From Aromatoleum buckelii (GTDB lineage: Bacteria; Pseudomonadota; Gammaproteobacteria; Burkholderiales; Rhodocyclaceae), in NCBI RefSeq assembly GCF_012910785.2, contig NZ_WTVH02000008.1, positions 620,001 through 684,000 on the forward strand: DNA of 64,000 bases. The letters run 5' to 3'. The translations under genes were made by a program, and so were the position numbers. Shown here in pieces: positions 44,501-53,516 of this stretch. Under the pieces are notes generated by a model, which was not told where the DNA came from, made no database searches, and saw only the letters and a program-made list of their open reading frames with translations. Every line of letters begins with the position of its first letter. Position 1 is the first letter of the stretch.

Positions 44501-45503
44501 ACCGGTCGAGGATTCCTTGCTCGCGCCGGAAGACCGGAAACTCGTCGACGGCGTGCTCGCCGGACAGCTGCGCCCGCTGGCGAAGACGATCACGCTGATC
44601 GAGTCGTCGCGCGAGGACCACCAGGCGCGCGCGCACAAGGTCATGGAGGCGCTGTTGCCGGCGAGCGGCAATGCGCTGCGCGTCGGCATATCCGGCGTGC
44701 CGGGCGTCGGCAAGTCGACGTTCATCGAGGCGCTCGGGCTGTACCTGATCGAACAGGGGCATCGCGTCGCGGTGCTCGCGGTCGATCCGTCGTCGTCGGT
44801 GACCGGCGGTTCGATCCTCGGCGATAAGACGCGCATGGAGATGCTGTCGCAGCGCACCGAAGCGTATATCCGGCCCAGTCCGTCGGCCGGTTCGCTCGGC
44901 GGCGTTGCCGCGCGGACGCGCGAGACGATGCTCGTGTGCGAGGCGGCGGGCTTCGACGTGATCATCGTCGAGACGGTCGGCGTCGGCCAGTCGGAGACTG
45001 CAGTCGCCGGCATGACCGACATCTTCTGCCTGCTGCAGCTGCCGAATGCCGGCGACGACCTGCAGGCGATCAAGAAGGGGATCATGGAGATCGCCGACCT
45101 GATCGTCATCAACAAGGCCGACATCGATGCGCGCGCGGCGCAGCTCGCGAAATCCCAGATGAAGAGTGCGCTGATGATGTTCCGCCACGCGTCGCCGAAC
45201 TGGACGCCGCCGGTGCTGACGCTGTCGGCGCTGCAGAAGGACAGCGTCGCCGGGTTCTGGGACGAAGTGAAGCGCTACCGGGACACGCTGAGGCCGACCG
45301 GAGAGTTCGACGCGAAGCGCCGCCATCAGGCGCTCGCGTGGATGTGGGAAATGATCGACAGCGGCCTGCGCAGTCGCTTTCGCAGCCACCCGCAGGTGAA
45401 GCACGAATTGCCCGGGATTGCGCGCGCGGTCGAAGAGGGCGCGACGACGCCGTCCGCTGCCGCGATGCGCCTGCTCGGCTATCTGGAAAAACCGTCACAG
45501 TAG
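44493..45503 (+). CDS. meaB: Methylmalonyl-CoA mutase GTPase chaperone MeaB
   Basis: A 336-residue G3E-family GTPase that loads and protects the cobalamin cofactor of methylmalonyl-CoA mutase. P-loop GVPGVGKST (68-76), VDPSSSVTGGSILGDKTRM, VETVGVGQSE and NKAD are all present; the C-terminal dimerisation arm is intact. The likely start is the TTG at 44493 overlapping the toxin stop, with GCTGGA before it; an ATG 16 codons earlier lies inside the toxin gene in another frame. Placement after the mutase matches the role; the toxin-antitoxin pair separates them. Confidence 0.92.
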   Translation: MSKPVEDSLLAPEDRKLVDGVLAGQLRPLAKTITLIESSREDHQARAHKVMEALLPASGNALRVGISGVPGVGKSTFIEALGLYLIEQGHRVAVLAVDPSSSVTGGSILGDKTRMEMLSQRTEAYIRPSPSAGSLGGVAARTRETMLVCEAAGFDVIIVETVGVGQSETAVAGMTDIFCLLQLPNAGDDLQAIKKGIMEIADLIVINKADIDARAAQLAKSQMKSALMMFRHASPNWTPPVLTLSALQKDSVAGFWDEVKRYRDTLRPTGEFDAKRRHQALAWMWEMIDSGLRSRFRSHPQVKHELPGIARAVEEGATTPSAAAMRLLGYLEKPSQ

Positions 45504-45557
45504 CGCGGAAAACGAAATTTCGGCGCCGCCAAAAAGCGAAGCACAAGGAGGTTTTCA

Positions 45558-47090
45558 ATGCACGACATCATCCGCCAGCTGCAGGAAAAGCGGGAGGCAG
45601 CCCGTCTGGGCGGCGGCCAGCGGCGCATCGACGCCCAGCATGCGAAAGGCAAGCTCACCGCGCGCGAGCGCATCGAACTGCTGCTCGACGAGGACAGCTT
45701 CGAAGAGTGGGACATGTACAAGGAGCACCGCTGCACCGACTTCGGCATGGCCGAGGAGACGGTGCCGGGCGATGGGGTCGTGACCGGTTACGGCACGGTC
45801 AATGGCCGGCTGGTGTTCGTGTTCTCGCAGGACTTCACCGTGTTCGGCGGGTCGCTGTCGGAGACGCACGCGCAGAAGATCTGCAAGATCATGGACCACG
45901 CAATGAAAGTGGGCGCGCCGGTGATCGGGCTCAACGACTCGGGCGGTGCGCGCATCCAGGAAGGTGTCGATTCGCTCGGCGGCTACGCCGACGTGTTCCA
46001 GCGCAACGTCATGGCGTCGGGCGTCGTGCCGCAGATCTCGCTGATCATGGGCCCGTGCGCCGGCGGCGCGGTGTACTCGCCGTCGATGACCGACTTCATT
46101 TTCATGGTCAAGGACTCGTCGTACATGTTCGTGACCGGTCCTGAAGTCGTGAAGACCGTCACGCACGAGGAAGTCACTGCCGAGGAGCTCGGCGGCGCGG
46201 TCACGCACACGACGAAGTCGGGCGTCGCCGACCTCGCGTTCGAGGACGACGTCGAGGCGCTCGCGATGTTGCGCCGCTTCATCGACTTCCTGCCGCTGTC
46301 GAACCGCGAGAAGCCGCCGGTCAAGCCGACCGCGGATCCCGCCGACCGCATGGACGAGTCACTCGACACGCTGGTGCCGGCAAACGCGAACCAGCCGTAC
46401 GACATGAAGGAGCTGATCGCGAAGATCGTCGATGAAGGCGACTTCTTCGAGCTGCAGCCGGACTACGCGAAGAACATCCTGATCGGCTTCGGCCGCATGG
46501 AAGGCCAGACGGTCGGCATCGTCGCGAACCAGCCGCTGGTGCTCGCCGGCTGCCTCGACATCAAGAGCTCGATCAAGGCCGCGCGCTTCGTGCGCTTTTG
46601 CGACGCGTTCAACATCCCGGTCGTGACGTTCGTCGACGTTCCCGGGTTCATGCCCGGCACCAGCCAGGAGTATGGCGGCATCATCAAGCACGGCGCGAAG
46701 CTGCTGTACGCGTACGCCGAATGCACCGTGCCGAAGATCACCGTCATCACGCGCAAGGCCTACGGCGGCGCGTACGACGTCATGAGCTCGAAACACCTGC
46801 GCGGCGACGTGAACCTCGCGTGGCCGACCGCCGAGATCGCGGTGATGGGACCGAAAGGTGCGGTCGAGATCATCTTCCGCGAGGAAAAGAACGACCCGGC
46901 GAAAATCTCCGCGCGCGAAGCCGAGTACAAGGAAAAGTTCGCGAACCCGTTCGTCGCGGCCCATCGCGGCTTCATCGACGACGTCATCATGCCGCACAAC
47001 ACGCGCAAGCGGATCTGCCGCTCGCTGGCGATGCTGCGCGACAAGCAGCTCGACAACCCGTGGCGCAAGCACGGCAACATCCCGCTCTGA
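45558..47090 (+). CDS. pccB: Propionyl-CoA carboxylase beta subunit
   Basis: A 510-residue carboxyltransferase that moves CO2 from biotin to propionyl-CoA, giving (S)-methylmalonyl-CoA. It begins [20 protein letters not shown] and contains the carboxyltransferase segments [21 protein letters not shown] in part, [17 protein letters not shown] and [18 protein letters not shown] in part. AGGAGG precedes the start at 45558. Between meaB and pccA in the same operon. The GGAVYSP-type active site fits propionyl- over acetyl-CoA preference, though substrate cannot be settled by eye. Confidence 0.95.
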   Translation: MHDIIRQLQEKREAARLGGGQRRIDAQHAKGKLTARERIELLLDEDSFEEWDMYKEHRCTDFGMAEETVPGDGVVTGYGTVNGRLVFVFSQDFTVFGGSLSETHAQKICKIMDHAMKVGAPVIGLNDSGGARIQEGVDSLGGYADVFQRNVMASGVVPQISLIMGPCAGGAVYSPSMTDFIFMVKDSSYMFVTGPEVVKTVTHEEVTAEELGGAVTHTTKSGVADLAFEDDVEALAMLRRFIDFLPLSNREKPPVKPTADPADRMDESLDTLVPANANQPYDMKELIAKIVDEGDFFELQPDYAKNILIGFGRMEGQTVGIVANQPLVLAGCLDIKSSIKAARFVRFCDAFNIPVVTFVDVPGFMPGTSQEYGGIIKHGAKLLYAYAECTVPKITVITRKAYGGAYDVMSSKHLRGDVNLAWPTAEIAVMGPKGAVEIIFREEKNDPAKISAREAEYKEKFANPFVAAHRGFIDDVIMPHNTRKRICRSLAMLRDKQLDNPWRKHGNIPL

Positions 47091-47119
47091 CCGTTCATCG
47101 CTCTGAATTGAGGTAAGAA

Positions 47120-49108
47120 ATGTTCAAGAAGATTCTGATCGCGAACCGGGGAGAGATCGCCTGCCGCGTCATCAAGACCGCCCGCAAGATGGGCATCACG
47201 ACCGTCGCCGTGTATTCCGAGGCCGACCGCGACGCGCTGTTCGTCGACATGGCCGACGAAGGCGTGTGCATCGGGCCGGCGGCGTCTAAAGAGTCGTATC
47301 TGGTCATCGACAAGATCATCGCCGCGTGCAAGCAGACGGGTGCCGAAGCGGTACATCCGGGCTACGGCTTCCTGTCCGAGAACGCCGAGTTCTCGCGCCG
47401 GCTCGAGGAAGAAGGCATCGTCTTCATCGGACCGAAGCACTACTCGGTCGGCCAGATGGGCGACAAGATCGCGTCGAAGAAGCTCGCCAAGGAAGCCAAG
47501 GTCAATACGATTCCGGGCTACGCCGACGCGATCGACACGGCAGAACAGGCGGTCGAGATCGCCAAGGGCATCGGCTACCCGGTGATGATCAAGGCTTCGG
47601 CCGGCGGCGGCGGCAAAGGTCTGCGCGTCGCGTTCAACGACCAGGAGTGCTTCGAAGGCTTCACGTCGTGCCGCAACGAAGCGAAGACCGCGTTCGGCGA
47701 CGACCGCATCCTGATCGAGAAGTACGTGCTCGAGCCGCGCCATATCGAGATCCAGGTGCTCGGCGATGCGCACGGCAACGTCGTGTACCTGCACGAGCGC
47801 GAGTGCTCGATCCAGCGCCGTCACCAGAAAGTCATCGAAGAGGCGCCGAGCCCGTTCCTCGATGCGGCGACGCGCAAGGCGATGGGCGAGCAGGCGGTCG
47901 CGCTCGCGAAGGCGGTGCAGTACCAGTCGGCCGGCACGGTCGAGTTCGTCGTCGGCGCCGACAAGTCGTTCTACTTCCTCGAGATGAACACCCGGCTGCA
48001 GGTCGAGCACCCGGTCACCGAGATGATCACGGGGCTCGATCTCGTCGAGCAGATGATTCGCGTCGCGGCCGGCGAGAAGCTCGCGTTCCGCCAGGAAGAC
48101 ATCCAGCTCAACGGCTGGTCGATGGAGTGCCGCATCAATGCCGAAGACCCGTTCCGCGGCTTCCTGCCGTCGACCGGGCGGCTCGTGAAATTCCAGCCGC
48201 CTGCTTCCGTCGACGGCCAGGTGCGCGTCGATACCGGCGTGTACGAAGGCGGCGAGATCTCGATGTTCTACGACTCGATGATCGCGAAGCTGATCACGCA
48301 CGGCGCGAACCGCGACCAGGCGATCGAGCGGATGCGCGATGCGCTCAACGCGTTCGTGATCCGCGGCATCAGTTCGAACATCCCGTTCCAGGCCGCGCTG
48401 ATGCAGCATCCGCGCTTCGTTTCGGGCCACTTCAACACCGGGTTCATCGCCGAGGAGTACCCGAAGGGCTTTGATGCTTCGATGGTGCCGCACGATGACC
48501 CGACGCTGTTCATCGCGGCCGCCGCCGCGCTGCACCGCCGTTTCGAGGACCGCGATGCGCAGATCTCCGGCCAGATGCCCGGCCACGAGCGGATCGTCAG
48601 CGACAAATACACGGTGATGCGCGGTGACGAACGCAGCCTCGTGACGGTCGTGCCGGCTGCCGGTGGCTACGACGTGAAGCTCGCCGGCGAGACGTTCGCG
48701 GTGCGCACCGACTGGAAGTTCGGCGACGCACTGATGAACGGCACGCTCAACGGCAAGCCGTTCACGATCCAGGTCGCCCGCACCGGCCTGCGCTATCGCC
48801 TGTCGCACAACGGCACGCAGGCGGTGCTGCTGGTCATGAGCGCACGGTGGGCCGAACTGCAGGCGCTGATGCCGACCAAAGTGCCGCCCGACCTGTCGCG
48901 CTTCCTGCTGTCGCCGATGCCGGGGCTGCTGCGCGAGATCGCGGTGCGCGAAGGTCAGGAGGTCAAGGCGGGCGAGAAGCTTGCGGTCATCGAGGCGATG
49001 AAGATGGAGAACGTCCTCAAGGCCGAGCAGGACGGCAAGGTGAAGAAGATCGTCGCCACGGCCGGCGCCAGCCTCGCGGTGGACGAGGTGATCGTCGAGT
49101 TCGAGTAA
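47120..49108 (+). CDS. pccA: Propionyl-CoA carboxylase alpha subunit (biotin carboxylase + carrier)
   Basis: A 662-residue subunit with biotin carboxylase (KKILIANRGEIACRVIKTARK in part, ATP-grasp glycine loop ASAGGGGKGLRVA, EMNTRLQVEHPVTEM), a linker (BT) domain, and a C-terminal biotin carrier with EAMKMEN, the biotinylated lysine being K628. Uses ATP and bicarbonate to carboxylate biotin. Last gene of the propionyl-CoA operon, 29 bases after pccB, and followed by a strong terminator. Confidence 0.96.
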   Translation: MFKKILIANRGEIACRVIKTARKMGITTVAVYSEADRDALFVDMADEGVCIGPAASKESYLVIDKIIAACKQTGAEAVHPGYGFLSENAEFSRRLEEEGIVFIGPKHYSVGQMGDKIASKKLAKEAKVNTIPGYADAIDTAEQAVEIAKGIGYPVMIKASAGGGGKGLRVAFNDQECFEGFTSCRNEAKTAFGDDRILIEKYVLEPRHIEIQVLGDAHGNVVYLHERECSIQRRHQKVIEEAPSPFLDAATRKAMGEQAVALAKAVQYQSAGTVEFVVGADKSFYFLEMNTRLQVEHPVTEMITGLDLVEQMIRVAAGEKLAFRQEDIQLNGWSMECRINAEDPFRGFLPSTGRLVKFQPPASVDGQVRVDTGVYEGGEISMFYDSMIAKLITHGANRDQAIERMRDALNAFVIRGISSNIPFQAALMQHPRFVSGHFNTGFIAEEYPKGFDASMVPHDDPTLFIAAAAALHRRFEDRDAQISGQMPGHERIVSDKYTVMRGDERSLVTVVPAAGGYDVKLAGETFAVRTDWKFGDALMNGTLNGKPFTIQVARTGLRYRLSHNGTQAVLLVMSARWAELQALMPTKVPPDLSRFLLSPMPGLLREIAVREGQEVKAGEKLAVIEAMKMENVLKAEQDGKVKKIVATAGASLAVDEVIVEFE

Positions 49109-49163
49109 CGCCGGTTCCGCTGCGATAACCCGGCCGCGCTCATTGTGCGCAGCCGATCCGGAA

Positions 49164-49193
49164 AAAGGGCTCATCAAGGTGAGCCCTTTTTTC
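49164..49193 (+). terminator. Rho-independent terminator of the propionyl-CoA operon
   Basis: AAAGGGCTCA (49164-49173) and TGAGCCCTTT (49180-49189) form a 10-bp stem with a 6-base loop followed by TTTTTTCTTG. 56 bases after the pccA stop. Confidence 0.92.
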
Positions 49194-49315
49194 TTGATTT
49201 TGTTTCGGTATCCCGGCGACACCCTTCCCCGGCGGGATCAGAATCGATGCGGCCGGTGATCCGGGGCGATCCCTTGCGGCGCACAGCCGAGGCGTCCACG
49301 GCAGCCTCTCAATAT

Positions 49316-49344
49316 TTGCCCAAATATAAATTGTGAGATAGTAT
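49316..49344 (+). promoter_or_regulatory. Predicted sigma-70 promoter upstream of the aminomutase-like gene
   Basis: TTGCCC (49316-49321), a 17-base A/T-rich spacer and TAGTAT (49339-49344). It gives a leader of about 180 bases before the ATG at 49530; nothing else was recognised in the 421-base gap apart from the pccA terminator. Confidence 0.5.
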
Positions 49345-49529
49345 GGCTGCGCTTCACGAACGCCCGCTGCGTGCCGGCGTTCGTTCCTGAACGGCAGCGG
49401 GTCGCTCACTTCTTCGCGACGTCCTGTACCGCCGCCACAAGACCAACGTTCGACGGACCGTGCATCACCCTCGATCGCCTTCGCGCGGGGGCTGCGCGTG
49501 CCGATACGGAACGAGATCAGGAGACATCC

Positions 49530-50918
49530 ATGACGGCTCAAGTCCAGTCCCTTACCCGCCCGATCACTTTCAACACCGCGCGCTTCGACCCGGTGCCGTT
49601 CAAGGTCTACACGCAGCGCGACCTCGACCAGATTGCGCCGCTGGCGAAACTGTCCGACGCGCAGCGCTTCGAGATGAAAGTCGTGTCGTCGGTGCTGCCG
49701 TTTCGCGTCAACCAGTACGTCATCGACGAACTGATCGACTGGGACAACATTCCCGCCGATCCGATGTTCCAGCTGACGTTCCCGCAGCGCGGCATGCTCG
49801 CGCCGGAACATTTCGACCGCATCGCGACGTTGCTCCGGCACGGCGCGGACAAGAAGGATGTCGACACAGCCATCGACGCGGTGCGCCACGAGCTGAACCC
49901 GCATCCGGCCGACCAGATGGAAATGAACATGCCGCGCGACGAGCACGGCAACCGCCTCGAGGGCATTCAGCACAAGTACCGCGAGACAGTGCTGTACTTC
50001 CCGAGCCAGGGCCAGACCTGCCACAGCTATTGCACGTTCTGCTTCCGCTGGGCGCAGTTCGTCGGCGACAAGGAGCTGCGCATCGCGTCGTCCGAAGCCG
50101 AGACGCTGCACGCCTATCTGCGCCACCATCGCGAAGTCACCGACCTCTTGTTCACCGGCGGCGACCCGATGGTGATGAAAACGCGCCACCTGCGGGACTA
50201 CCTCGAGCCGCTGCTCGAGCCGGAATTCGAGCACATCCAGACGATCCGCGTCGGCACCAAGGCGCTGACGTTCTGGCCGCACCGCTTCCTCGGCGCCGAT
50301 GACGCCGACGAGCTGATCGCACTGCTCGAACGCCTCACCGAGGCGGGCAAGCACGTCGCGCTGATGACGCATTTCAACCACTGGAAGGAACTCGACACCG
50401 AGGCGACGCAGGCCGCGGTGCGGCGGCTGCGCAAGGCCGGTGTCGTGATCCGCGGGCAGGGACCGCTGATCGCCCACATCAACGACGATCCCGACGTGTG
50501 GGCGCGGATGTGGAAGACGCAGGTGCGGCTCGGCATCGTGCCGTACTACATGTTCGTCGAGCGCGACACCGGCGCGCGCAACTACTTCGAAGTGCCGCTC
50601 GTGCGCGCGTGGGAGATCTACCGCGACGCGATGCAGCAGGTATCGGGCTTGGGGCGCACGGCGCGCGGCCCGAGCATGAGCGCGAGCCCCGGCAAGGTCG
50701 AGGTCCAGGGCGTGACGGAAGTCGCCGGCGAGAAAGTTTTCGTGCTGCGCTTCATCCAGGGACGCAATCCGGACTGGGTGCAGCGGCCGTTCTTCGCGAA
50801 GTTCGATCCGCAGGCGACGTGGTTCGACCACCTGAAGCCGGCGTTCGGCGACGAAAAATGGTTCTGGGAGGACGAGTACGAAGCGATCCGCGATGACAAG
50901 CTGTCGATCGAAAGCTGA
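49530..50918 (+). CDS. KamA-family radical SAM protein (lysine 2,3-aminomutase-like)
   Basis: A 462-residue radical SAM enzyme starting at ATG 49530 after AGGAGA. The cluster-binding cysteines are C164-x3-C168-x2-C171 (CHSYCTFCFR), and TGGDPMVMKTRHL is the glycine-rich SAM site. The family uses PLP; a lysine in SPGKVEVQG near residue 390 is the likely Schiff-base residue, although the usual PGGGGK form is absent. The protein lacks the C-terminal zinc-binding extension of clostridial enzymes. It may act on lysine, glutamate or another amino acid; the substrate is open. Confidence 0.82.
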   Translation: MTAQVQSLTRPITFNTARFDPVPFKVYTQRDLDQIAPLAKLSDAQRFEMKVVSSVLPFRVNQYVIDELIDWDNIPADPMFQLTFPQRGMLAPEHFDRIATLLRHGADKKDVDTAIDAVRHELNPHPADQMEMNMPRDEHGNRLEGIQHKYRETVLYFPSQGQTCHSYCTFCFRWAQFVGDKELRIASSEAETLHAYLRHHREVTDLLFTGGDPMVMKTRHLRDYLEPLLEPEFEHIQTIRVGTKALTFWPHRFLGADDADELIALLERLTEAGKHVALMTHFNHWKELDTEATQAAVRRLRKAGVVIRGQGPLIAHINDDPDVWARMWKTQVRLGIVPYYMFVERDTGARNYFEVPLVRAWEIYRDAMQQVSGLGRTARGPSMSASPGKVEVQGVTEVAGEKVFVLRFIQGRNPDWVQRPFFAKFDPQATWFDHLKPAFGDEKWFWEDEYEAIRDDKLSIES

Positions 50919-51077
50919 ACAACGCGCGTGCGCCGGCGGCTGTCCCGGACGCGACGCCGGCGGGCGCCGCGTTTGCTCCACAGTGACGAGCCGGCGTCGA
51001 TGCGGTCCGCGTTTCAGCAAGCCGCCGCTCGCCGACGTGTAATATCCGCAGCGGACGTCCACACACGGAGGCGGATC

Positions 51078-51935
51078 ATGCGTATCGGCGGTCGTCGGGA
51101 AAGCGAGAACGTCGAGGACCGGCGCGGCTCGCACTTCAGGCTCGGAGGGGGTGGCAAGATCGGCATCGGCACGATCGTGCTCGCGCTCGTCGCGATGTAT
51201 TTCGGCATCGACCCGAGCGTCGTGTTCGACACCGCGAGCGTCCAGTCGCCATCGCCGGCCACGCAGTCCACCTCGCCACGCTCGGCTGCGGAAGATGAAC
51301 TGGCCCGCTTCGCCTCGCAGGTGCTCGCCGATACCGAGGACACGTGGGAGCCGATTTTCGCGTCCGCCGGCGGCCAGTACCGGGAGCCGCGCATGGTGCT
51401 GTTCACCGGCGCGACGCGCAGCGCGTGCGGCGTCGGGCAGGCGGAGATGGGACCGTTCTACTGTCCGGCCGACGAGAAAGTCTACCTCGACCTGTCCTTC
51501 TTCGACGACTTGCAGAACCGCTTCCGCGCGCCCGGCGATTTTGCCCAGGCGTACGTGATCGCGCACGAAGTCGGCCATCACGTGCAGAACCTGCTCGGCA
51601 TCTCCGAAAAGGTTCAGCAGGCGCGCGAGCGGCTGCCGGCGCGCGAGGCGAATGCGCTGTCGGTCCGCGTCGAACTGCAGGCCGACTGCCTCGCGGGCGT
51701 GTGGGGCCATCACGCCGACCGTACGCGCCAGCTGCTCGAAGCGGGCGACGTCGAGGAGGCGCTCGGCGCGGCCTCTGCGATTGGCGACGACCGGCTGCAG
51801 AAACAGGTGCAGGGCCAGGTCGTTCCGGACAGCTTCACGCACGGCAGCTCGGCCCAGCGCGCGCGCTGGTTCCGCCTCGGCCTCGAGCGCGGTGACCTGC
51901 GCGCGTGCGACACGTTCAGCCCGGGCGCGCTCTGA
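51078..51935 (+). CDS. ypfJ: Neutral zinc metallopeptidase, YpfJ/DUF2342-type
   Basis: A 285-residue protein with one membrane helix (GIGTIVLALVAMYFGI, residues 29-44) and a periplasmic or outer domain containing H163-E-V-G-H-H with RACGVG- and YCP-type motifs (SACGVGQAEMGPFYCP), the hallmark of the putative neutral zinc metallopeptidase family. GGAGGCGGATC precedes the ATG at 51078. Later VELQADCLAGVWGHHA provides the third zinc ligand region. Substrate unknown; often encoded alone, as here. Confidence 0.9.
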   Translation: MRIGGRRESENVEDRRGSHFRLGGGGKIGIGTIVLALVAMYFGIDPSVVFDTASVQSPSPATQSTSPRSAAEDELARFASQVLADTEDTWEPIFASAGGQYREPRMVLFTGATRSACGVGQAEMGPFYCPADEKVYLDLSFFDDLQNRFRAPGDFAQAYVIAHEVGHHVQNLLGISEKVQQARERLPAREANALSVRVELQADCLAGVWGHHADRTRQLLEAGDVEEALGAASAIGDDRLQKQVQGQVVPDSFTHGSSAQRARWFRLGLERGDLRACDTFSPGAL

Positions 51936-51968
51936 ACGCCCTCCTCGGCGGCCGTCGGTAGCTGCCGG

Positions 51969-52445
51969 TTATCCCGCGAGGCGCGCGAACGCGTCGACGA
52001 CTTCCGGCGGCGCCTGCACCAGTTCGACGAGGACGCCTTCGCCGCCGATCGGGAATTCGTCGTTGCCTTTCGGATGCAGGAAAGTGATGTCGAAGCCGGC
52101 CGCGCCACGGCGAATGCCTCCGGGCGCGAAGCGCACACCTTGCGCAGTCAGCCATTCGACCGCGACCGGCAGGTCATCGACCCACAGGCCGACGTGGTTC
52201 AGCGGCGTCGCGTGCACCGCGGGCTTTTTTTCGGCGTCGAGCGGCTGCATCAGGTCGACTTCGACCTTGAACGGCCCTTTGCCCATCGCGCAGATGTCTT
52301 CGTCGACGTTCTCGCGCTCGCTGACGAAGTTGCCGGTGACTTCCAGCCCGAGCATGTCCACCCACAACGTCTTGAGCCGCTCCTTGCTCGGGCCGCCGAT
52401 GGCGATCTGCTGGATGCCGAGGATCCTGAACGGGCGGTGCGACAT
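51969..52445 (-). CDS. VOC-superfamily protein, possible methylmalonyl-CoA epimerase or glyoxalase-like enzyme
   Basis: A 158-residue two-module vicinal-oxygen-chelate protein (AGGAG 8 bases before the start at 52445). Candidate metal ligands in order: Q in GIQQIAI near the first strand (usually His), [17 protein letters not shown] and LVELVQAP. The Q/H/E pattern after the first strand resembles methylmalonyl-CoA epimerase, with the first His replaced by Gln. The pathway needs an epimerase between pccAB and scpA and no other candidate is in the window. Lactoylglutathione lyase-type annotation is an alternative. Confidence 0.65.
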   Translation of the reverse strand: MSHRPFRILGIQQIAIGGPSKERLKTLWVDMLGLEVTGNFVSERENVDEDICAMGKGPFKVEVDLMQPLDAEKKPAVHATPLNHVGLWVDDLPVAVEWLTAQGVRFAPGGIRRGAAGFDITFLHPKGNDEFPIGGEGVLVELVQAPPEVVDAFARLAG

Positions 52446-52570
52446 TTGGGTAATCTCCTGAATTCTGCGGGGAAGGGAAACCAAGGGCGGAATTGTAGCG
52501 AACGGATGAACGTGGTGCATGGCCCCCGGTGCCGGGCTGTCCGGTCCCGCACCGCGTCCGGCCTCCCAGG

Positions 52571-53398
52571 TCACGGCGGGGACTCGCTCGTCGCGCGCCG
52601 CAGCCGCAGCGACTCCCCGCGTTCGACGAGATAGCGCGCGGGCGGCTTGCCGAGCACTTTCTTGAACATCGTGATGAAGGCGCTGACGGATTCGTAGCCG
52701 AGATCCTGCGCGACCACCTGCACCGTCATCCCTGCCGACAGGCGCTGCAGCGCGATGACGATGTGCAGCTGCTGGCGCCAGCGGCCGAAAGTCATGCCGG
52801 TTTCGCCGACGATCAGGCGCGCCAGCGTGCGCTCGCCGATCGATACGCGCCGCGCCCATTCGGCCATCGTGCTGCGGTCGGACGGATCGTTCATCAGCGC
52901 GTCGGCGATGCGGCGCAGGCGCGGCTCGGCCGTGATCGGCAAATGGAGCTGTTCGGCCGGCATCTGCACGAGCTCGTCGAGCAGCACCGCGACGAGGCGC
53001 CCGGTCGGCCCGTCGATGGAATAGCTCTGCGGCAGTTCGACGAGGCGCAGGATCAGCTCGCGCAGCAGCGGGCTCACCGACAGCGTGCAGCAGCTCGCCG
53101 GCAGCGCCGCCGCGTCGGGCTCGACGAACAGCAGGCAGATGCGGCCATTCAGCGATACCCGGTTGGTGTGCGGCATGCCGCCCGGGATCCACACTGCGCC
53201 GTGCGGCGGCACGATCCACAGGCCGGAAGGCACTTCGCACGTCACCGAGCCGCGCGCCGCCAGGACGAGCTGCCCTTTGCGGTGCCGGTGCACCGGCAGC
53301 TCGCGGCTGTTGTCGCGGATGTCGACGGTCAGCGCCACGGCCGGGCTGTACAGCTCGTCGGGATCGAAGCGCGCCAGGCTGTCAAGAAGGTCGGACAT
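52571..53398 (-). CDS. AraC-family transcriptional regulator (NimR-like)
   Basis: A 275-residue regulator with an N-terminal cupin ([23 protein letters not shown] in part, [17 protein letters not shown]) and a C-terminal AraC double helix-turn-helix ([47 protein letters not shown]). Divergent from the CynX/NimT-type transporter, the same pairing as nimR-nimT in E. coli, so it most likely regulates that exporter. Confidence 0.9.
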   Translation of the reverse strand: MSDLLDSLARFDPDELYSPAVALTVDIRDNSRELPVHRHRKGQLVLAARGSVTCEVPSGLWIVPPHGAVWIPGGMPHTNRVSLNGRICLLFVEPDAAALPASCCTLSVSPLLRELILRLVELPQSYSIDGPTGRLVAVLLDELVQMPAEQLHLPITAEPRLRRIADALMNDPSDRSTMAEWARRVSIGERTLARLIVGETGMTFGRWRQQLHIVIALQRLSAGMTVQVVAQDLGYESVSAFITMFKKVLGKPPARYLVERGESLRLRRATSESPP

Positions 53399-53425
53399 GA
53401 AGGGAAAGCTTGTGTGCAGGCAGAA

Positions 53426-53449
53426 TCAAGATATTAACCGTCAAGATAT
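53426..53449. promoter_or_regulatory. Direct repeats in the AraC/MFS intergenic region
   Basis: TCAAGATAT occurs at 53426-53434 and again at 53441-53449, 15 bases apart start to start, in the 118-base divergent gap. Tandem direct repeats on one face of the helix are the usual binding site of AraC-type proteins. A third partial copy (GATTCAGAT) follows. Confidence 0.5.
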
Positions 53450-53516
53450 CGAGATTCAGATAAGCGCCCACCCTCTAGAATCGAATCCATCTCCCCTTCT
53501 TCCACGGTGGATTCGC

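Noticed and set aside
46760-49222. 820-codon leftward open frame opposite pccA
   Set aside because: Lies antisense to a well-supported gene and reads as low-complexity H/R/D-rich protein; typical of GC-rich genomes.
49140-51842. 900-codon leftward open frame opposite the radical SAM and YpfJ genes
   Set aside because: Antisense to two clear genes, with no recognisable domain or ribosome binding site.
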